64,000 nt of DNA, taken from Polyangiaceae bacterium (GTDB lineage Bacteria; Myxococcota_A; Polyangia; Polyangiales; Polyangiaceae). Shown here in pieces: positions 8,335-17,516 of this stretch (the stretch's first letter is position 1; every line of letters begins with the position of its first letter). The stretch is from NCBI GenBank assembly GCA_022842465.1, contig JALHPN010000003.1, positions 1-64,000 on the forward strand, in the 5' to 3' direction. Position numbers and translations under genes: made by a program. The notes beneath the pieces are model-generated. The model saw only the letters and a program-made list of their open reading frames with translations. It ran no database searches and was not told where the DNA came from.

Positions 8335-8547
8335 AGCCCTGGCCGACGGCGGCGGTCGCCCCTACCGTCGGCGGCGCGTGACCGACGGCGGGCTCCTCCG
8401 CGAGGAGAAGCCCCACTCTCACGACGCGAAATCCTTGCGCTTTCGCGGCCCCCGGGTTTCGAGCGTTCCTCGACCTTTGTCGCCCGAGACGTGTTATGTG
8501 AGCGCGCCAGCGGGGCGCGAGCCGCGCGAACCAGAGCAGCCTCTCCC

Positions 8548-9402
8548 ATGCCCGAGCACACGTCCTTCTTCAGCTACCTCATCGCCATGTTCCCCGCGCT
8601 CGGGGAGAACATGCACAACTTCGGCGCGACGTTCCTCGGCCACAAGCAGGTCGATGCGCACGGCGCCGAGCCGCTCGTGGCGGCGCTCTTCGTGGTGCTG
8701 GTCCTCGTCGTCCTCGGTCTCCGCGCGAAGGCGCAGGTGACGGACTACGAGAAGTCGGTCATCCCCGACGACAAGCTCACGCTGCGCACGTTCTTCGAGC
8801 TCGTCATCGGGTACTTCTACGGGATGATGCGGGACATGATGGGCCCGACGCGCGCGAAGCGCTTCTTCCCCGTCGTCGGCACCGCGGCGCTCTTCATCCT
8901 CTTCTCGAACTTCCTCGGGATGATCCCGGGATTCCTCCCGCCGACGTCGAACTGGAACGTCACCGCCGGCTGCGCGGTCTGCGTGCTCGGGGCGTTCACG
9001 TACTACGGCTTGAAGGAGCAGGGCTTCGGCTTCATCTCCCACCTCGCCGGTCCGTGGATGGGCCCGGCGATGATCCCGATCAACATCCTGATCTTCGCGA
9101 TCGAGTTCCTCTCGACGTTCATCATCCGTCCCGTGACGCTCAGCATCCGCTTGATGCTCAACATCGCGGTCGACCACCTCCTCCTCTCGATCATGCTCGG
9201 CATGTTCGCGCTCTTCCTGCCGCTCCCCATCATGGTGCTCGGCACGCTGGTCGCGCTCGTGCAGCCGCTCGTGTTCTGTCTCTTGACCTCGATCTACATC
9301 ACGCTCGCGACCGAGTCTCACGACGAGGGCCACGGTCACGGCCACGCCGCGAAGCACGACGGCGAGCACGGCCATGCCGAAGGGGAGAAGGCGCACGCCT
9401 GA
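8548..9402 (+). CDS. atpB: ATP synthase F0 subunit a
   Basis: This 284-residue membrane protein forms the proton/ion half-channels of F0. The start at ATG 8548 (MPEHTSFFSYL) fits the family; the ORF's earlier start would add an arginine-rich leader. It has the hallmarks GFLPPTSNWN, a helix with PINILIFAIEFLSTFIIRP, and VTLSIRLMLNIAVDH, which contains the essential stator arginine. The C-terminus carries a His-rich tail (HDEGHGHGHAAKHDGEHGH) beyond the last helix that is not needed for function and may bind metals. A 213-bp gap precedes it; I saw no clear promoter in that gap. Confidence 0.95.
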   Translation: MPEHTSFFSYLIAMFPALGENMHNFGATFLGHKQVDAHGAEPLVAALFVVLVLVVLGLRAKAQVTDYEKSVIPDDKLTLRTFFELVIGYFYGMMRDMMGPTRAKRFFPVVGTAALFILFSNFLGMIPGFLPPTSNWNVTAGCAVCVLGAFTYYGLKEQGFGFISHLAGPWMGPAMIPINILIFAIEFLSTFIIRPVTLSIRLMLNIAVDHLLLSIMLGMFALFLPLPIMVLGTLVALVQPLVFCLLTSIYITLATESHDEGHGHGHAAKHDGEHGHAEGEKAHA

Positions 9403-9485
9403 CTTCCCTCGCCTCTCGAAAACGACTATGAGCGCGCTCCGCGCTCCGATACGCCCCCAAGAAAGTTCTTCAAGGAGTCACTGAG

Positions 9486-9833
9486 ATGAGCATCCGTAAG
9501 CTGGGTCCCGCGGCCCTCGCGTTCGTCGCTTCGTTCCTCGTTCCGATGGCCGCGTTCGCCCAGGAGGCCGGTGGCCGCATGGGCGCGAACAAGTTCGACG
9601 TGAAGGTCTGGGCTGCCGTCGGCGCCGGCTTCGCGATCGGCATCGGCGTCCTCGGCGGCGCGATGGGCCAGGGCAAGGCCGCCGCGGCGGCGCTCGAGGG
9701 CATCTCGCGCAACCCCGGCGCGGCCTCGCGCATCCAGACCCCGATGATCCTCGGCCTCGCGCTGATCGAGTCGCTCGTCCTCCTGAGCTTCGTCATCGCG
9801 TTCTTCCTCCAGGGTCTCGCCGCCGCCAACTGA
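9486..9833 (+). CDS. atpE: ATP synthase F0 subunit c
   Basis: This 115-residue proteolipid is longer than the usual ~80 because of a signal-like N-terminal extension ([16 protein letters not shown]). Two helices follow. Helix 1 has the Gly-rich packing motif and [17 protein letters not shown] loop. Helix 2 carries the ion-binding glutamate in [18 protein letters not shown] Gln in helix 1 (GQG) and Ser after the Glu (ES) are residues also used in Na+-binding c-rings, but the Thr and Tyr of the full Na+ signature are replaced by Leu. An AAGGAG sequence precedes the ATG. It is the last gene before a strong terminator. Confidence 0.93.
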   Translation: MSIRKLGPAALAFVASFLVPMAAFAQEAGGRMGANKFDVKVWAAVGAGFAIGIGVLGGAMGQGKAAAAALEGISRNPGAASRIQTPMILGLALIESLVLLSFVIAFFLQGLAAAN

Positions 9834-9885
9834 GCGGCGCGGGGCGGCCTCGGCGTCTATCGTCGGGACCGACTGGAGCGAGCGA

Positions 9886-9928
9886 GACGCCCGCGTTCCC
9901 TTCGGGGAGCGTGGGCGTCGTGCTTTCG
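9886..9928 (+). terminator. Rho-independent terminator after atpE
   Basis: Bases 9886-9900 and 9905-9919 form a continuous 15-bp stem (two G-U pairs) closed by a cUUCGg tetraloop, followed by a short T-containing stretch (gtgctttcg). It ends the F0 gene cluster, which shows that the remaining ATP synthase genes are not part of this transcript. Confidence 0.85.
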
Positions 9929-10029
9929 TCCCCGGGTGCGTGGTCGAGTCCGCATCTGTTTCAGCGGATTTTCGTGGATCGCCGGTGCCTCACTACGCCG
10001 ACCGGAGGTCCCGAGCTATCCTTCGACCC

Positions 10030-11493
10030 ATGCTCGAGGCCCGCGTCGAGCCGCGCCGCATCGGCCGGTACACGCTGCTCGCCAAGCTCGCCTCGGGCGG
10101 CATGGCGACGGTCTTCCTCGCGCAGTCGCACGGTGAGCTCGGGTTCCAGCGGCTCTGCGCCGTCAAGATCATCCACCCGCACCTCCTCGACCAGCCCGAG
10201 TTCCTCGCGCGCTTCCTCCACGAGGGGAAGGTCGCGGCCGGGATACGGCATCCGAACGTCGTCGCGGTCCTCGACGTCGGCCAGGCCGGGGACACGCCGT
10301 ATCTCGTCCTCGACTACGTGCGCGGCGGCTCGCTCGCGGAGCTGATGAGGCGCGCCGACGATCTCGGCGAGCCGCCGTCCCTCGAGGTCGCGTGCACGAT
10401 CGTGCGCGAGGTGCTCGAGGGCCTCCACGCGGTCCACACGGCGACCGACGAGCAGGGTGCTCCGCTCGGACTCATCCACCGCGACGTCTCGCACGACAAC
10501 ATCCTCCTCAGCACCGACGGCGTCGCCTACGTCACCGATCTCGGCATCGCGCGGGCGCGCGGCGTCGCGCTGACGCAGGCGACGGGACTCCTCGGCAAGG
10601 CGGGCTACATCTCCCCGGAGCAGCTCGCGAAGGAGCCGCTCACGAACAAGGTGGACCTCTTCGCGGCGGGCGTCGTCCTCTGGGAGCTCCTCACGCAGAA
10701 GCGGCTCTTCGTCGACCTCGAGGCCGAGCTCCCGATGCTCACGGGCACCTTCGAGCTCGAGCCGCCGAGCCGCTCGAACCCCCGCGTCCCTGCCGCGCTC
10801 GACGGCCTCGTCGCGCGCATGCTCGCGCGACGACCCGACGACCGCCCGCGGAGCGCCGGCGCCGCGGCGCAGGAGCTCGGACGGATCATACCCGCGGCCG
10901 ACCGCGGCGAGATCTCCGAGTGGGTGCAGAGCCTCGCCGAGCCGCGCCTCGAGCGCCTCGACGCGATCCTGCGCGATGCCAAGCAGAGCGTGCCTCCGCC
11001 GCCCGTGGCGTCGAGCACCGCCGGCGACACGAGGTTCTCGAGCGGGGCCTTCGAGAGCGGCGCGAGCGCCACCTTCGAGAGCGGCGCCCATCCGAGAGCG
11101 GGCTCCCTTCCGCCCCCGAAGCGCGGCGGCGGTGCGGCGAGGATCGTCGCGACGGTCGCCGCACTCAGCCTCGTCGGCCTCGGCAGCGCCGCAGCGTTCC
11201 GCATGGGCCTCGCCCCGCGCACCTCGCCTTCGGCCCCCGCGTCTCCTCCCTCCACCTCCGCCGTCCCCCGTGCGAGCGCCCCCGTCGATCCCACCGTCTC
11301 CGTCGCCCCCTCCGTGCCCCCGCTTCCCTCGGCCACCGGCCTCGCTCCGTCCGCGAAGCCGCCCCCCACGCGCCCGACGGGCGGCCACGTCGGCGCTCCG
11401 CGGGGCCAGAAGCCCGCGGCGCCCCCTTCGGCGAGCGCGCCGCCGTCGGCTCCTCCCCCGGTCGTCATCGGGCCCGCCGCCGAGCGCCTCTGA
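10030..11493 (+). CDS. Membrane-anchored Ser/Thr protein kinase
   Basis: This 487-residue eukaryote-like kinase starts at ATG 10030. The N-terminal kinase domain (about residues 10-280) has the Gly loop LASGGMATV, the lysine in CAVKI, the catalytic HRDVSHDN, the metal motif as DLG instead of DFG, and a SPEQ activation-segment end. A Ser/Ala-rich juxtamembrane region follows, then one membrane helix (IVATVAALSLVGLGSAAAF) and a Pro/Ser-rich outer tail with no PASTA repeats. Such kinases are numerous in Myxococcota. HRD is intact, so it is probably active; the target is unknown. Confidence 0.92.
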   Translation: MLEARVEPRRIGRYTLLAKLASGGMATVFLAQSHGELGFQRLCAVKIIHPHLLDQPEFLARFLHEGKVAAGIRHPNVVAVLDVGQAGDTPYLVLDYVRGGSLAELMRRADDLGEPPSLEVACTIVREVLEGLHAVHTATDEQGAPLGLIHRDVSHDNILLSTDGVAYVTDLGIARARGVALTQATGLLGKAGYISPEQLAKEPLTNKVDLFAAGVVLWELLTQKRLFVDLEAELPMLTGTFELEPPSRSNPRVPAALDGLVARMLARRPDDRPRSAGAAAQELGRIIPAADRGEISEWVQSLAEPRLERLDAILRDAKQSVPPPPVASSTAGDTRFSSGAFESGASATFESGAHPRAGSLPPPKRGGGAARIVATVAALSLVGLGSAAAFRMGLAPRTSPSAPASPPSTSAVPRASAPVDPTVSVAPSVPPLPSATGLAPSAKPPPTRPTGGHVGAPRGQKPAAPPSASAPPSAPPPVVIGPAAERL

Positions 11494-11566
11494 ACCGACG
11501 CGCGGCGAGGCTCGGCGTAAGTCGACGCCGTAGCCGATCTCGTCCGCGACGCGGTACCATCGTCTC

Positions 11567-12574
11567 GTGCCTCGTCGTTCGCTCGCGACGCTCCTTGCTC
11601 TCCTCGCCGTGCTCGGATCTCCCGAAGCGCACGCGGGCGACGCGTCGCCTGCCGCGAGCAGCGGGACCCCGTCGGTGCAGGCGAACCCCTTGGCCGAGCA
11701 GCTCTTCCAGGACGGCCGCGCCCTCGTCGACAAGGGCGACCACGAGGGCGCGTGCGCGAAGTTCGAGGCGTCGCTGAGGCTCGATCCGCGCGCCGTCGGC
11801 ACGCTCCTCAACATCGCGATGTGCAAGGAGGCCACGGGGAAGCTCGCGACCGCGTGGGGCCTCTACCGCGAGGTCGCGACTCGCTCGCGAGGGACGCGGC
11901 AGGACCGCGTCGACCTCGCCGACAAGCGCGAGAAGGAGCTCGCGCCGCGGCTCTCGACCCTCGCGATCGAGATCCCGAAGGATCCACCGAGCGACATGAC
12001 CCTCCGGGTCGACGGCCTCACGCTGGAGCAGGGCGCGTGGTCGAGCGCGCTCCCCGTGGACGCCGGCTCGCACGTCGTGGAGGCGCGCGCGCCGGGCTAC
12101 GTACCGACCACCGTGCGCGTGGTGGTGGTGGGCGAGCGGCAGCGCGTCGCCGTCGTCATGCCGGCGCTCGTGCCCGCGCCGCCCGCCACCGTCGTCACCG
12201 GCCCCGTGACGCGCGAAGAGCCGCCTTCGAAGGCCACGCGCAACCTCGGGATCGTCCTCACGGTCGCGGGCGTCGCCGCGCTCGGCGTCGGCGGCTATCT
12301 CGGCGTCGACGTCTTCGCGAAGAAGGACTCGCCGAAGGAGCTCTGCCCGGAGCCGTGCGTGCGCGGGTCGAACGCCGCCCAGGAGAGCCAGGCGCGGTAC
12401 GACGCCCTCGGTAGCCAGGCGCTCGTGACCAACGTGCTCCTCCCCGTCGGCGGCGTAATCACGCTCGCAGGCCTCTACCTATGGCTCCTCGCGCCCTCGT
12501 CCTCGAAGCCGAAGGGGAGCCGCGCCGAGCTGCTCGTCATGCCCGGGGGGGCCGGGCTCCACGGGACGTTCTGA
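11567..12574 (+). CDS. TPR and PEGA domain secreted protein
   Basis: This 335-residue protein starts at GTG 11567 with a Sec signal peptide (SLATLLALLAVLGSPEAHA). TPR-like helices follow (AEQLFQDGRALVDKGDHEGA, EASLRLDPRAVGTLLNIAMC), then a PEGA-type beta domain (LRVDGLTLEQGAW..VDAGSHVVEARAPGY) and two C-terminal membrane segments (LGIVLTVAGVAALGVGGYLG, VLLPVGGVITLAGLYLWLL). This arrangement is common next to Ser/Thr kinase genes in Myxococcota and is thought to be an envelope scaffold. No enzymatic motif is seen. It lies 73 bp downstream of the kinase on the same strand. Confidence 0.8.
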   Translation: MPRRSLATLLALLAVLGSPEAHAGDASPAASSGTPSVQANPLAEQLFQDGRALVDKGDHEGACAKFEASLRLDPRAVGTLLNIAMCKEATGKLATAWGLYREVATRSRGTRQDRVDLADKREKELAPRLSTLAIEIPKDPPSDMTLRVDGLTLEQGAWSSALPVDAGSHVVEARAPGYVPTTVRVVVVGERQRVAVVMPALVPAPPATVVTGPVTREEPPSKATRNLGIVLTVAGVAALGVGGYLGVDVFAKKDSPKELCPEPCVRGSNAAQESQARYDALGSQALVTNVLLPVGGVITLAGLYLWLLAPSSSKPKGSRAELLVMPGGAGLHGTF

Positions 12575-12587
12575 CGCGCGGGGGCTT

Positions 12588-13805
12588 TCAGGGCCCCGCG
12601 TCGAGGAAGTCTTCGCAGCGCGGCGGCCAGGTCACGTTCGCGGGGCACGTCGTGCGCACGGGGCCGGCGTCGCCGGGGAGCTTCACCGTCTTCGGCGTGC
12701 GGCGCGCGCGCGTGGCGTAGAAGCCGGACGCGTAGGAGACGGCGTCGCAGAGCTTTTCCGTCACCGTCACCGTCGGCCCCGCGGGAAGGTCGAGCCCCCC
12801 GCAGACGAGGCGACCGAAGAACTTCCTGAGGTCCGCGCCCGTCTGGGTGTCGTCGCACACGGAGTCGCCGCCGATGAGCCGGCTCACCGCATAATCGAAC
12901 ACCGACCGCGCCGGGATACGGAGCGCGATGCGGCCCTTGTCGAGCCGCACCGGTCTCTCGCCCTCGCGCACGATCGTCGCCGTCATCACGACCTCGTCGG
13001 CGTAGAGGTTCGTCGCGACGCCGCCGAACGAGAGCGGCTCGTCGGGCGCCGAGAAGCGCGCGACGAGCACGCCGCCGACGACGTACGCGTTCGTGACGGA
13101 GTAGCGCGGCGCCGTCTCGTCGAAGAACGACTCGGCGCGCGGCACCCAGAGATCCTTCGACTCCTCGAACGTCGGCGTTCCCCCGCCCCCGTCGGGCTTC
13201 GGGAACCCGCCGTCGGGCAGCGTGGTGCCCGCCGACTGGATGAGGCTGAGGCTCACCTTCTCGTCGTCGTCTTGCCCGTTGTAGTTCGTCAGCTCGAGCA
13301 GGATCCCGATGTCCCCTCGCTGGATCTGGAGGTTCGGATCGTCGTCGGGCTCGGGCGTCGTGCCGATGGCGCCGGTCGCGATCGCCTGGAGCGCCGAGTC
13401 ACCGCCACCTTCCGGATCGCAGAAAGAGTCGAGCCCGCGACACGCGTTGCCGACGACGGAGAGGCCGCCGTCGGGCGCCATCGCCGGCGCGCAGGTGTCG
13501 AGGCCGTCGAGATCGATCGCGGCGCCGGGGCAGAGCCGCTCCGCCTTCCGCTCCACGGTCGTGGCGATGTCGAGGAACTCGACCGCGAACACGATGGGCT
13601 CGATGTCCGGGCTCCCGGGCCCTTGCTTGCGCGAGGGCACATCGGGCGCGCAGGCGTCCACATCGACGGCGACGGCGGCGTCTGCGCCGCCGTCCATCGG
13701 GTCGACGAGCGCCGGCATCTCCAGGCCCGCAACGATCTGACACGCTGCGAGCGTGGCCACGACCGTGGTCACAGTGAACGCGACGGCGAGACGGCGACGG
13801 GCCAC
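12588..13805 (-). CDS. Lipoprotein, member 1 of a three-copy local family
   Basis: This 405-residue protein is read from GTG 13805, which opens a signal peptide with lipobox ATLAAC followed by QIVAGLEMPALV. The body contains a conserved order of blocks: LCPGAAIDLDG, GDSALQAIAT, DPNLQIQRGDIGILLELTNYNG, LPDGGFP, RLDKGRIALRIPARSVFDYA, YASGFYATRA, and a C-terminal Cys-rich PPRCEDFLD. The same blocks occur in the gene at 13855-15078 and, more diverged, at 59725-60840. I know no function for this family. The architecture suggests a cell-surface beta-rich protein. Confidence 0.78.
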   Translation of the reverse strand: MARRRLAVAFTVTTVVATLAACQIVAGLEMPALVDPMDGGADAAVAVDVDACAPDVPSRKQGPGSPDIEPIVFAVEFLDIATTVERKAERLCPGAAIDLDGLDTCAPAMAPDGGLSVVGNACRGLDSFCDPEGGGDSALQAIATGAIGTTPEPDDDPNLQIQRGDIGILLELTNYNGQDDDEKVSLSLIQSAGTTLPDGGFPKPDGGGGTPTFEESKDLWVPRAESFFDETAPRYSVTNAYVVGGVLVARFSAPDEPLSFGGVATNLYADEVVMTATIVREGERPVRLDKGRIALRIPARSVFDYAVSRLIGGDSVCDDTQTGADLRKFFGRLVCGGLDLPAGPTVTVTEKLCDAVSYASGFYATRARRTPKTVKLPGDAGPVRTTCPANVTWPPRCEDFLDAGP

Positions 13806-13854
13806 GAAAGGGGAGCCTAGCACCGAAGGGGTGCGTCGAACGGCGCGCCGCGCG

Positions 13855-15078
13855 CTACCGTCCGCCGTCGAGGAAATCCGCGCAGCGCGGCGGCCAGGGT
13901 ATCCCCGGCGGGCAGGGCGGCGTCGGCGGGGACAAGCCGGCATCGAGCGCGAGGATCGATCGCTTCGCGCGCACCGCATAGAACCCTGCACCGAACGAGA
14001 TCGCGCTGCAGAGCTCGCCTGGTGTCACGGCCCCTGCCCCCTCCGCGAGATCCAGAGCCTCGCACACGTCGCGCGCGATGAGAGAGCGGAGCGTGTCCGC
14101 GACGCCGGCGTCGGAGCACACGGAGATCCCCTCGGAGAGGCGCCCCGCCGCGTAGTCGAAGAGGGTACGGCCCGGGACGCGGAGCGCGATGCGCCCTTGA
14201 TCGAGGCGCTCCGGGAGTCCGTCGGCGCCGCGCACGATGCGCGCTGTGATCACGATCTCGTCGGCCTCGAGGTTCCCTGCCGCGCCACCGAGGGACAGCG
14301 CCGTCCGCGTCGCGAAGCGTCCGACGAGGATGTCCCCGGTGACGTATGCGTCGTTGATGAGCGCGGCCGGCCGATCCTCGCCTCGCGGGAACGAGCGCGC
14401 CTCGGGGACCCACGTGTCCTCGCCGGGCCGAAACGTGGGCTCCGGGCCACCCTTCGTCGGTGAGGGAAAGCCGCCGTCGGGAAGGATCACGCCGACCGCC
14501 TGCGCGAGCACGAGCGACACCTGTCCGTCGTCCTCGAGGCCGTTGTAGTTCGCGATCTCCATGAGCACGCCGAGCTGTCCACGGCGGAGCTGGAGGTTCG
14601 GATCGTTCTCCGGTGACGGCTCCGTCCCGAGGTTCGCGGTCGCGACGAGACCGAGGTTCGAGTCGCCGCCTCCTTGGACATCGCACGACGTCGTGAGGCT
14701 GAGGCACGAGCCCCCCGCGAGGACGACCGTGCCGTCGGGTTGCGCGACCTCTTCGCACGTGGCGAAGCCGTCGATGTCGAGGGCCGCGCTGGGGCAGAGG
14801 CGTCCGCGATCTCCCTGCGCGGTCGTCGGGAGGTCGAAGAACTCCGCTGCGAACGTCACGACCGGGATGTCGGGCCCGGGCTGCGAGGGCCGCGGCAGCG
14901 GGACGCGCGGTGCGCACGCGTCGACCCCGCCGGGCGGCGTCCCCGCCTCGTTCGTCGCTTCCGGCTCGACGAGCGACGGCATCTCGAGACCGGCCACGAT
15001 CTGACATGCGGCGAGCGCACCGGCGACGGAAGCCAAGACGAGCGCGAGCCCGAGGGGACGACGAAGGGAAGCGTTCAC
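13855..15078 (-). CDS. Lipoprotein, member 2 of a three-copy local family
   Basis: This 407-residue protein starts at GTG 15078, with signal peptide and lipobox ALAAC followed by QIVAGLEMPSLV, the same as member 1. Shared blocks include LCPSAALDIDG, DPNLQLRRGQLGVLMEIANYNG, RLDQGRIALRVPGRTLFDYA, FGAGFYAVRAKRS and PPRCADFLD. It lies 49 bp upstream of member 1 on the same strand, so the two arose by tandem duplication and are likely co-transcribed. The function is unknown. Confidence 0.78.
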   Translation of the reverse strand: MNASLRRPLGLALVLASVAGALAACQIVAGLEMPSLVEPEATNEAGTPPGGVDACAPRVPLPRPSQPGPDIPVVTFAAEFFDLPTTAQGDRGRLCPSAALDIDGFATCEEVAQPDGTVVLAGGSCLSLTTSCDVQGGGDSNLGLVATANLGTEPSPENDPNLQLRRGQLGVLMEIANYNGLEDDGQVSLVLAQAVGVILPDGGFPSPTKGGPEPTFRPGEDTWVPEARSFPRGEDRPAALINDAYVTGDILVGRFATRTALSLGGAAGNLEADEIVITARIVRGADGLPERLDQGRIALRVPGRTLFDYAAGRLSEGISVCSDAGVADTLRSLIARDVCEALDLAEGAGAVTPGELCSAISFGAGFYAVRAKRSILALDAGLSPPTPPCPPGIPWPPRCADFLDGGR

Positions 15079-15115
15079 GACGCTTCCGCGAGCCTATCAG
15101 CGCGCGGAGCGCGCG

Positions 15116-15556
15116 TCAGTCGGCGGCTTCGGGCACCGAGGCCGTCTCGGCGCGATCCTCGTGTGCAGCCTCGTGGACGAGCACCGAGAGCTCGCCGCCG
15201 TGCTGGCGACGCGCGACGACGCGCACGCGCTCCGAACGCTCGGGGCTCGGATCCTCGTCGCTCGGCTCGCGCCAGGTCACCTCCAGCGTGCCCTCGCAGA
15301 GGAGCCCGCCGCGCTCGATCCGCACGACGACGCCCGGCTCGACGCGGGCGAGCACGGCGTGGGCGTCGCGGCGCGCACGCACGTCGGCGGCGGTGAACGC
15401 CGACAAGCTCTCGGCGCAGGCGCTCGCGGCCTCCGGTCCCGAGGGCGCCTCCGCCGCCGAGAGCGATGCGGTCGCGACCTCGGGGCCTCCTGCCGGCCGA
15501 CAGGCAACGAGACCCGACACGATGGTGAACGCGACGGCGATGGTGGCGAGGCGCAT
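15116..15556 (-). CDS. Small lipoprotein of unknown function
   Basis: This 146-residue protein is read from the ATG at 15556, which has a good GAGGAGAGAG leader a few bases upstream and opens a signal peptide with lipobox GLVAC. The mature part contains a short region CAESLSAFTAADVRARRDAHAVLARVEPGVVVRIERGGLLCEGTLEVTW with two cysteines that may pair. No domain is recognised. It precedes the lipoprotein pair on the same strand with a 37-bp gap. Confidence 0.65.
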   Translation of the reverse strand: MRLATIAVAFTIVSGLVACRPAGGPEVATASLSAAEAPSGPEAASACAESLSAFTAADVRARRDAHAVLARVEPGVVVRIERGGLLCEGTLEVTWREPSDEDPSPERSERVRVVARRQHGGELSVLVHEAAHEDRAETASVPEAAD

Positions 15557-15752
15557 GAACTCTCTCCTCGTCGAGGAGACGAGCAACGACCGGTCCATCG
15601 CGCGCGGCCCCCCTGCGGACTCCGCGCACGCGCGATTTCCAGCCTCGAGAGGGTGCGCTCGCCGTCCCGCGGACGCGCGGGGTCCTCCCCTCGCTGGGGA
15701 GGGCGCCGTCCATGATCGTCCGGCACGTGGCCGAGGTGGGGTGATCGGCGCC

Positions 15753-17387
15753 TTACTCGCGCACGAGGACGCCGCGCGCCGCTTCCGAGAACGTGTACTC
15801 GGGCAGCTCCTTGATCGCGGCGTTGAGCTGCCAGTCGCCGGAGAAGAGGACGACGGGCCGGTCGCGGACGTCGGCGACGACGGTGCCCGGGCGCGCCTCG
15901 ACGAGCGCGTGGACGTCGACCTTCGCGCCGTCCTTCCGCATCACCCAGCGCGCGTGCATGACCGGGATCGACTCGTAGCGGATGTCGACCTCGTACTCCG
16001 CCTTGAGGCGGGCCTTCACGACCTCGAGCTGGAGCTGACCGACGGCGCCGAGGATGGCGTCGCCGACCTTGCCGAGCGGCGGCCGGTAGAGCTGGATCGT
16101 GCCCTCCTGCGCGAGCTGCTCGAGGCCCTTCTGGAGCTGCTTCCGGCGCATGGGGTCCGTCATCACGATCCGCGCGAAGTGCTCCGGCGCGAAGGACGGG
16201 ATCTCCTCGAACGTGTACGTGCCGCCCGACGTCACGGTATCGCCGATCTCGAAGACGCCCGGATCGTAGATGCCGATCACGTCGCCCGCGAACGCCTCCT
16301 CGACGATGTTGCGCTCCTGGGCGAGGAACTGGGTCGGGTTCGCGAGGCGGATGTCGCGCCCCGTCCGCACGTGCTTCACGCGCATGCCGCGCTCGAAGCG
16401 GCCCGTGCAGATGCGCAGGAACGCGATGCGGTCGCGGTGCTGGCGATCCATGTTCGCCTGGATCTTGAAGACGAAGCCACCGAACTCGTCGCTGTCGGCC
16501 GCCATCGGACCGTTCGACGTCTCGCGCGGCGTCGGCGGCGGCATCATCTCGATGAACGTGCCGAGGAACGCCTCGAGGCCGAAGTTGTTGATCGCGCTCC
16601 CGAAGAACATCGGGGAGACCTCGCCGTGAAGGAACTTCTCGCGATCGAGCGCATCGCCGGCGGCCTCGAGGAGCTCGGACTCGTCCCGGAGCAGCTTGTA
16701 CGCCTCCTCCCCGAGCTCCTTCTCGAGGTTCGGGTCGTCGAGCCCGCTGACCTTCACGGGCGCGATCTCCGAGCCCATGTGCGCGCTCGACTTCGCGTGC
16801 TCCGCGTCGAAGAGGTACACCTGGTGCGAGAGCCGGTGGTAGACGCCTCGGAACGTCGCGCCCGAGAAGATGGGCCAGGTCACCGGGTAGACGCCGATGC
16901 CGAGCACGCTCTCGACCTCGCCGATGAGCTCGAAGGGATCCCGGCCGGGCCGGTCCATCTTGTTGACGAAGGTGAAGATCGGGATCGAGCGCTGGCGGCA
17001 GACGCGGAAGAGCTTCTTCGTCTGCGCCTCGACGCCCTTGGCGCAGTCGAGGAGCATGACGGCGCCGTCGACGGCGTGGAGCGTCCGGTACGTGTCCTCG
17101 CTGAAGTCGGCGTGGCCGGGCGTGTCGAGCAGGTTCATCTGCATCCCCCGGTAGGGGAACTGCATGACGCTGGTCGTGATCGAGATGCCGCGCTCGCGCT
17201 CCATCTCCATCCAGTCGGAGACGGCGCCGGCGCGACCGCGCTTCGCCTTCACGGCGCCGGCGAGCTGGATGACTCCGCCGTAGAGCAGGAGCTTCTCGGT
17301 GAGCGTCGTCTTGCCGGCGTCCGGGTGCGAGATGATCGCGAACGTCCGGCGGCGACGGATTTCGTGGCTGACGCGGGGGTCGGTCAT
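15753..17387 (-). CDS. prfC: Peptide chain release factor 3
   Basis: This 544-residue translational GTPase ejects RF1/RF2 from the ribosome after peptide release. The start at ATG 17387 (MTDPRVSHEIRRRRTFAIISHPD) fits the family; the track's 1115-residue ORF is this gene plus a shadow of the divergent membrane-protein gene. G motifs: SHPDAGKTT (P-loop), RGISITTSV (switch I), DTPGHADF, and NKMDRPGRDP. Further on are the RF3-type domain II and C-terminal MHARWVMR motifs. The length is close to the E. coli protein (529). Confidence 0.96.
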   Translation of the reverse strand: MTDPRVSHEIRRRRTFAIISHPDAGKTTLTEKLLLYGGVIQLAGAVKAKRGRAGAVSDWMEMERERGISITTSVMQFPYRGMQMNLLDTPGHADFSEDTYRTLHAVDGAVMLLDCAKGVEAQTKKLFRVCRQRSIPIFTFVNKMDRPGRDPFELIGEVESVLGIGVYPVTWPIFSGATFRGVYHRLSHQVYLFDAEHAKSSAHMGSEIAPVKVSGLDDPNLEKELGEEAYKLLRDESELLEAAGDALDREKFLHGEVSPMFFGSAINNFGLEAFLGTFIEMMPPPTPRETSNGPMAADSDEFGGFVFKIQANMDRQHRDRIAFLRICTGRFERGMRVKHVRTGRDIRLANPTQFLAQERNIVEEAFAGDVIGIYDPGVFEIGDTVTSGGTYTFEEIPSFAPEHFARIVMTDPMRRKQLQKGLEQLAQEGTIQLYRPPLGKVGDAILGAVGQLQLEVVKARLKAEYEVDIRYESIPVMHARWVMRKDGAKVDVHALVEARPGTVVADVRDRPVVLFSGDWQLNAAIKELPEYTFSEAARGVLVRE

Positions 17388-17516
17388 GGAAGAGCGCAGG
17401 AGCACGGGCTTCGAGCCCCGGCGCCGGCCTCGCTTACCACATCGGGCGGCAGGCCTCGACCTCGACCTTGGCCGCTTGCGTCGGGCGCGCTCTTCGCGGC
17501 ATCCTCCGCCGCCGCC

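Noticed and set aside
14910-17516. N-terminal part of the 1417-residue plus-strand ORF
   Set aside because: Only the segment from 17517 on has membrane helices and family motifs. The upstream part is antisense to the lipoprotein genes and prfC.
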